NCBI GenBank assembly: GCA_041180805.1
Contig: JBEGQX010000102.1
Span: forward strand, 1-9,026
Origin: JBEGQX01 sp041180805
Lineage (GTDB): Bacteria > Planctomycetota > Planctomycetia > Gemmatales > Gemmataceae
DNA length: 9,026 nucleotides
Direction: 5' to 3'
Below the pieces are notes generated by a model. That model saw nothing but the letters and a program-made list of their open reading frames with translations. It ran no database searches and was not told where the DNA came from. A program made the position numbers and the translations under genes. Positions 4,842 through 9,026 of this stretch are shown here, one piece after another. The first letter of the stretch is position 1. Every line of letters begins with the position of its first letter.

Positions 4842-6794
4842 ATGACCAGTCCGTCCGGTAACATTACCAGCGTTCTCAAGGAAACCCGCTCCTTCAAGCC
4901 ATCAGGGGATTTCTCGTCCAAAGCCCATGTGAAAAGCATGGCAGATTATGAAAAGCTTTGGAATGCCTCGGTGCAAGACCCTGAAAAATTCTGGGCCCAG
5001 CAGGCGGAAGATCTTTTGTGGAATCAGAAATGGAGCAAGGTTCTGGAATGGAATGAACCCCATGCGAAATGGTTTGTTGGCGGGAAAATGAATGTAAGCG
5101 CCAACTGTCTGGATCGCCATTTGGACGGACCTCGAAATAACAAGGCTGCCATCATATGGGAAGGGGAACCCGGCGATTCCCGAATCCTTACCTACCAGAT
5201 GCTGCACCGCGAGGTTTGCAAGTTTGCCAATGCCCTTAAAAATATTGGCGCAAAAGCTGGTGATCGAATCACCATTTATATGCCGATGATTCCGGAAGCG
5301 GCGATAGCAATGCTAGCTTGTGCCCGCATAGGCGCGACTCATAGCGTGATTTTTGGCGGATTTAGCGCCGATGCGGTGGCGGACAGAAATAATGATGCCG
5401 GTGCCAGGTTTGTGATCACTGCCGATGGTGGCTGGCGCAGGGGCAAGGTGGTTCCTCTGAAAGAAAATGTCGATACCGCTCTTGCAAAATCCCCCACGGT
5501 GGAAAAGGTGGTTGTATTCAACCGTTGTGACCAAAAGGTCAACATGAAGGTGGGTCGTGATCTGTGGTGGCACGAAATTATGGCTTCCGCCTCCGCAGAT
5601 TGCCCACCAGAAGCTTTTGATAGCGAACATCCCCTCTTTATCCTTTACACCAGTGGTTCCACGGGCAAACCGAAGGGAATTCTGCATACTTCCGCGGGAT
5701 ACCTGTTGGGTGCATCCACCAGTCACAAATGGGTTTTTGACCTTCGTGAGGAAGATGTTTACTGGTGCACCGCCGATGTAGGTTGGATAACCGGTCATAG
5801 CTACATTGTTTACGGGCCATTGTGCAACGGCGCAACCGTATTGATGTTTGAAGGTGCCCCGAACCATCCCAAGGAGGATCGCTTCTGGGAAATCATCGAG
5901 AAATACCGGGTCAGCATTTTCTACACGGCACCCACGGCAATTCGCGCATTCATCAAGTGGGGCGATCATCATCCGGACAGCCACGACCTTAGCAGCTTGC
6001 GTCTGCTGGGGTCTGTTGGGGAACCGATCAATCCCGAGGCATGGATGTGGTACCATGAAAAGATTGGCAAGGGGCGTTGCCCGATTGTCGACACATGGTG
6101 GCAAACCGAAACCGGGGCAATCATGATCGCGCCTCTTCCCGGTGCCATTCCCACCAAGCCAGGCTCAGCCACAAGGCCCCTTCCTGGAATCGTTGCCGAG
6201 GTGGTGGATAAACAGGGCAACAAGGTGGGTGCGAATGAAGGTGGTTTCCTGGTTGTGCGCAAGCCATGGCCTTCCATGCTGAGAACGATTTACAACGATG
6301 ATGCCCGCTACAAGGAACAGTACTGGTCCCAGGTGAAGGGGAATTATTTCACCTCGGATGGTGCCCGTGCAGACGAGGATGGCTATCTTTGGGTAATGGG
6401 CCGTGTGGACGATGTGTTGAATGTCGCAGGCCACCGACTTAGCACCATGGAAATCGAATCTGCCTTGGTCAATCATCCCAAGGTTGCAGAATCGGCGGTG
6501 GTCGGCAAACCGGATGAAATCAAGGGAGAGGGCATTTCATGCTTTGTTACCCTTAAGGCTGGCATACTTGCCACGGAAGAACTTAAAAAAGAGCTTCGAG
6601 ACCATGTTGCCAAGGAAATTGGCGCCCTGGCACGGCCCGATGAAATCCGCTTTACCGAGGCATTGCCAAAGACGCGTTCAGGCAAAATCATGCGTCGCCT
6701 TCTAAGGGATATTGCCAGTGGTAAGCAATCCACAGGTGATACGACCACCCTGGAAGATTACTCGGTTCTCGCAAAACTTCGCGAGGATGATTAA
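4842..6794 (+). CDS. acs: Acetyl-CoA synthetase (AMP-forming acetate-CoA ligase)
   Basis: This 650-residue cytoplasmic enzyme activates acetate in two steps (acetyl-AMP, then acetyl-CoA), feeding acetate into central metabolism. It is full length for the family (Salmonella Acs has 652). Visible motifs are the phosphate loop TSGSTGKPKG (270-279), DVGWITGHSY, WWQTETG (419-425), the hinge and AMP-binding stretch GRVDDVLNVAGHR (520-532), and PKTRSGKIMRRLLRDIA with the adenylation lysine at K615. All positions run about six ahead of Salmonella numbering. W420 then matches the Trp414 that closes the acyl pocket to chains longer than acetate or propionate, R521/D523/R532 match R515/D517/R526, and K615 matches K609, the lysine acetylated by Pat-type enzymes. 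Every key residue is present, so activity is expected. The start at 4842 is chosen for its GGAAGG site. The gene is monocistronic between two terminators. Confidence 0.98.
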   Translation: MTSPSGNITSVLKETRSFKPSGDFSSKAHVKSMADYEKLWNASVQDPEKFWAQQAEDLLWNQKWSKVLEWNEPHAKWFVGGKMNVSANCLDRHLDGPRNNKAAIIWEGEPGDSRILTYQMLHREVCKFANALKNIGAKAGDRITIYMPMIPEAAIAMLACARIGATHSVIFGGFSADAVADRNNDAGARFVITADGGWRRGKVVPLKENVDTALAKSPTVEKVVVFNRCDQKVNMKVGRDLWWHEIMASASADCPPEAFDSEHPLFILYTSGSTGKPKGILHTSAGYLLGASTSHKWVFDLREEDVYWCTADVGWITGHSYIVYGPLCNGATVLMFEGAPNHPKEDRFWEIIEKYRVSIFYTAPTAIRAFIKWGDHHPDSHDLSSLRLLGSVGEPINPEAWMWYHEKIGKGRCPIVDTWWQTETGAIMIAPLPGAIPTKPGSATRPLPGIVAEVVDKQGNKVGANEGGFLVVRKPWPSMLRTIYNDDARYKEQYWSQVKGNYFTSDGARADEDGYLWVMGRVDDVLNVAGHRLSTMEIESALVNHPKVAESAVVGKPDEIKGEGISCFVTLKAGILATEELKKELRDHVAKEIGALARPDEIRFTEALPKTRSGKIMRRLLRDIASGKQSTGDTTTLEDYSVLAKLREDD

Positions 6795-6808
6795 TCCCTA
6801 AGCCACGG

Positions 6809-6840
6809 AAAAGCCCCCGCTTATAAACGGGGGCTTTTTT
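6809..6840 (+). terminator. Rho-independent terminator after acs, possibly bidirectional
   Basis: AAAAGCCCCCG (6809-6819) pairs perfectly over 11 bases with CGGGGGCTTTT (6828-6838) around an 8-base loop, followed by T to 6840 and a further GTTTT. It is a strong intrinsic terminator for acs. On the other strand the hairpin is followed by only four T, part of them in the stem, so it may also stop convergent tyrA transcription, less strongly. Confidence 0.92.
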
Positions 6841-6865
6841 GTTTTAAGGTCCATCGCGGGGAACT

Positions 6866-7705
6866 TTATTGGACTTGTTTTCTGGCAGCCTGGCTGGAGG
6901 TCAGCAGTTCCCTGACAGTTTCCATCTGCCCTTCCTGAAGGGCTTTTTCGATCTGCGCCAAATGGTCCTTGAAAGAATCCAGGGATTTCAAAAGGGCATT
7001 TCGGTTCGAGCGAAAAATCTCAGTCCACAAATTGGGGTCGCTTTGCGCAACCCGGGTTGTATCCCTGAAACCACCACCTGTAAACGGTGCGTGTTTCGCA
7101 TCCAAGCATCCTGCCAATGCGTAGGCTATCAGATGGGGCAAATGGCTGGTCAGGGCAAAGATCCTGTCATGTTCCTGTGGAGAAAGCATTTCCACCCTGG
7201 CGCCAATAGTCTGCCAAAAATCGTGGACAAGTTGTGTCACCTTTGCCGGGGTACTTTCCATTGGGCAAAGTATGGTCAGCCTGCCTTCAAACAGGTCGCC
7301 CCTGGCAGCCGAAGGTCCGCTTCTTTCCGAGCCAGCAATAGGGTGACCTGGAACAAAGTGCACTTTGCCACCAGCAAGGGCAGGTTGGGTCTTTTCACAG
7401 ATTTCCAGTTTTGTGCTTCCCACATCGCTGAAAATGGTTCCTGGCCTGGCAGGGCCTATGGCCTCCAGAATTTGATCGGCAATCAAGTGCACCGGGCTTG
7501 CAAATAACACCAAATCCGCTGCGGAAACTGCCTCTGCAAGCGAGGATGTGGTTGCATGGCAGATACCAAGTTCCTTTGCCTGGGTTAGCGCCTTGGGAAG
7601 GATGTCGTAGCCAATCACCTTGCAGGCTGGAAATTTGGAACGAATGGCCAACCCTAGTGAGCCACCGATCATTCCCGTGCCTATTAATGCAATTTGTTTG
7701 AACAT
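6866..7705 (-). CDS. tyrA: Prephenate dehydrogenase (tyrosine biosynthesis)
   Basis: This 279-residue monofunctional TyrA-type protein oxidatively decarboxylates prephenate to 4-hydroxyphenylpyruvate; an arogenate-using variant cannot be excluded. The N-terminal Rossmann fold has GTGMIGG with G9, G11 and G14, and the acid D34 at the end of the second strand (VIGYD) predicts NAD rather than NADP. The catalytic region shows DVGSTK (94-99) and GHPIAGSERSG (120-130) with the active-site H121. The helical C-terminal domain has SHLPHLIAYAL (187-197) and GGGFRDTTRVAQSDPNLWTEIF (210-231), with arginines expected to hold the substrate carboxylates. No chorismate mutase domain is fused at the N-terminus, and no ACT domain follows at the C-terminus, so feedback control through ACT is not expected. 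The gene starts 17 bp after the esterase stop with only a weak GGAA site, which suggests cotranscription. The protein is cytoplasmic. Confidence 0.96.
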   Translation of the reverse strand: MFKQIALIGTGMIGGSLGLAIRSKFPACKVIGYDILPKALTQAKELGICHATTSSLAEAVSAADLVLFASPVHLIADQILEAIGPARPGTIFSDVGSTKLEICEKTQPALAGGKVHFVPGHPIAGSERSGPSAARGDLFEGRLTILCPMESTPAKVTQLVHDFWQTIGARVEMLSPQEHDRIFALTSHLPHLIAYALAGCLDAKHAPFTGGGFRDTTRVAQSDPNLWTEIFRSNRNALLKSLDSFKDHLAQIEKALQEGQMETVRELLTSSQAARKQVQ

Positions 7706-7722
7706 GTTTTCGGTTCCGAATC

Positions 7723-9026
7723 CTACCTGACCTTGGAAAGTGCTGCAGCCATCTCGGCCTTCATGCGATCAGTCAGGGCTGCATCCAGCAGGTTGGAATG
7801 ATCCTTGCCGGGGAAAAGCTCCACCACCGCTTCGCTGCCCAATTTTTTCAGGCTTTGTTGAAGCAACTGGGTTGCTCCTTCGAGGTAGAAGGTATCCTTG
7901 TCACCCATGTACACATGAATCTTTCCAGCCAGTTGGTTTGCGAGGTTGGGCCAATTTTTCTCTAGTTGAAGTCGAATGTCATAAGCTTGCCAGGCTTTGG
8001 CTGTCTCCAAATCGATTTGGCCATTTTCCCGATTCCAGAGTTTTTTCGGAAGCCCATTCACGGCCTTGGGGCTGAAAACCGCTTCGAAAGAGCCTAGCTG
8101 GCCCCCCCGTGCAAGGGCCTCTTCCATGTCTGAAAAAGGTTTGTAATAAAGGAATGGTTTGTCTCCACGCCTACCAAGTGGGCGGTCCTGTCCGTTGCGG
8201 TCCTTGAACATATTTTCGCCGGGTTGGTAAAGGTTTATTTTCTGGAAGTCCCGAAAATCCACGGGGTCGGGTGCTGTGGACCATACACCCCCGAAAGTGC
8301 CGGGGTAAGTAACCTGCAACCAAAGTGAACTCCAACCGCCCGATGAATGCCCGGTTAGCAGTCTTGCCCGGGAATCCGCGATGAATCGGAATTGCTTTTC
8401 GATTGCGGGAATGAACTCCTGAGTGAGGGCCTGACCCCATGGGCCATTATTGGCACTGTCTGCGAAAACATGATGGCCAAGCGGGCAATCTGGGTCCAAA
8501 ACCACATGCGCCACTTCAAGGCCATTCAAGTTGGTCTTACCCCGGCTTTTGGCTCCAAGTGCGGCATAGTGATTCCCACCGAAGCCTGGTATCTCGTAAA
8601 CCGCGGGGTATTTTCTGTTAGCCTGGGTTTCGTAACTATCGGGTAATGCCACGCCCGCCCGCACCACGGTGCGCCTTCCCAGGAATTTCGTCAACAGAGT
8701 GGATTCAATCTCGAAGTACTTTACCTGTGCATTTTCCGGGAACCTTGGTTCCAGGTATTGCTGGTCCAATATCAATCGGATTGGTTGGCGCAGCGGGATC
8801 TCCACTGGAATCGCTCTGCCAAATAGGTTGCCCGGTGAAGAGAAGATCTTTCGACTTCCCAAGTTTAGGTCCAATACACCGCTAACCCAGTATTTACCCG
8901 CGGGCAGTTCTTTCAAGCTTGCATGTGGGAAGCCTTTCCAATCTTGGTCTGAAAAAGCGAGAGCATCCCCTTTTTTTGCCAAAGGCAACAACTTGCCGGA
9001 GAAAAATGGATCGGGCTGGAACCACC
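7723..9026 (-). CDS. Putative esterase, alpha/beta-hydrolase fold (5' end beyond window)
   Basis: The frame stays open to the right edge, and codons beyond the possible TTG at 8991 still read sensibly (WFQPDPFFSGK), so the true start lies outside. About 433 residues are visible, numbered here from the first whole codon. Roughly the first 110 form a beta-rich N-terminal region (KYWVSGVLDLN, IPVEIPLRQPIRL). A hydrolase domain of the Esterase D/Fes type follows. It has the strand and oxyanion region YPAVYEIPGFGGNH and the nucleophile elbow TGHSSGGW with Ser about 227. It also has MGDKDTFY with candidate Asp 375 or 377 and GKDHSNLLDA with His about 409, so a complete triad is visible. From memory this two-part layout occurs in secreted planctomycete esterases, but export cannot be judged without the N-terminus. 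The substrate is unknown: a carbohydrate ester is plausible. The stop codon is 17 bp before tyrA. Confidence 0.9.
   Translation of the reverse strand, partial: WFQPDPFFSGKLLPLAKKGDALAFSDQDWKGFPHASLKELPAGKYWVSGVLDLNLGSRKIFSSPGNLFGRAIPVEIPLRQPIRLILDQQYLEPRFPENAQVKYFEIESTLLTKFLGRRTVVRAGVALPDSYETQANRKYPAVYEIPGFGGNHYAALGAKSRGKTNLNGLEVAHVVLDPDCPLGHHVFADSANNGPWGQALTQEFIPAIEKQFRFIADSRARLLTGHSSGGWSSLWLQVTYPGTFGGVWSTAPDPVDFRDFQKINLYQPGENMFKDRNGQDRPLGRRGDKPFLYYKPFSDMEEALARGGQLGSFEAVFSPKAVNGLPKKLWNRENGQIDLETAKAWQAYDIRLQLEKNWPNLANQLAGKIHVYMGDKDTFYLEGATQLLQQSLKKLGSEAVVELFPGKDHSNLLDAALTDRMKAEMAAALSKVR

Noticed and set aside
5313..6104. Minus-strand 263-residue open frame inside acs
   Set aside because: It lies wholly antisense to a full-length acs with every family motif, and its translation matches no recognisable family. 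It is a shadow frame.
6869..7507. Plus-strand 212-residue open frame over tyrA
   Set aside because: It is antisense to a complete, motif-perfect prephenate dehydrogenase, and its product is rich in unrelated Cys/His/Gln with no fold signature.
1..9026. Defence system, mobile element or CRISPR array
   Set aside because: No direct-repeat array, transposase, integrase, nuclease or toxin-antitoxin pair is visible on either strand, and coding style looks uniform across the window.

Overview
This window looks like chromosomal DNA from a heterotrophic bacterium, most likely a planctomycete. That guess rests on remembered similarity of three proteins: a secreted lactonase-like propeller, an esterase whose visible N-terminus begins near a WFQPDPFF motif, and a GNAT protein with a long N-terminal half. 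Base composition appears close to even. I found no phage, transposon, integron, CRISPR array, tRNA or rRNA. The region reads as metabolic and housekeeping DNA, and I see no convincing undescribed system.

Left block, minus strand, about 1-3807. Read in transcription order, it holds a signal-peptide-bearing lactonase-type seven-bladed beta-propeller protein, a GNAT acetyltransferase, an M16 peptidase-like protein that has lost the zinc motif, and an M16 peptidase with an intact HFLEH motif that runs off the left edge. The last three are tightly packed (gaps of 11 and 25 bp) and probably form one transcription unit. The two M16 proteins look like the non-catalytic and catalytic subunits of a heteromeric zinc protease.

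Middle block, plus strand, 3808-6840. A 274-bp divergent intergenic region separates the lactonase gene from an exported thioredoxin-like/redoxin protein, which ends at a strong hairpin terminator. A 136-bp stretch follows, with a compact cluster of three alternating CCAAGG half-sites and a possible promoter. It leads into a complete acetyl-CoA synthetase gene (acs), which ends at a second strong terminator.

Right block, minus strand, 6866-9026. A putative secreted or periplasmic alpha/beta-hydrolase esterase, whose 5' end lies beyond the right edge, is followed after 17 bp by a prephenate dehydrogenase (tyrA). The tyrA gene converges on acs at the shared terminator region.

Functionally the window combines acetate activation (acs), tyrosine biosynthesis (tyrA), extracytoplasmic sugar or ester hydrolysis (lactonase-like protein, esterase), envelope thiol chemistry (redoxin) and proteolysis (M16 pair). 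The most useful second looks are the three-half-site cluster upstream of acs, the catalytic/non-catalytic M16 pair with its GNAT neighbour, and the palindromes at two putative promoters.
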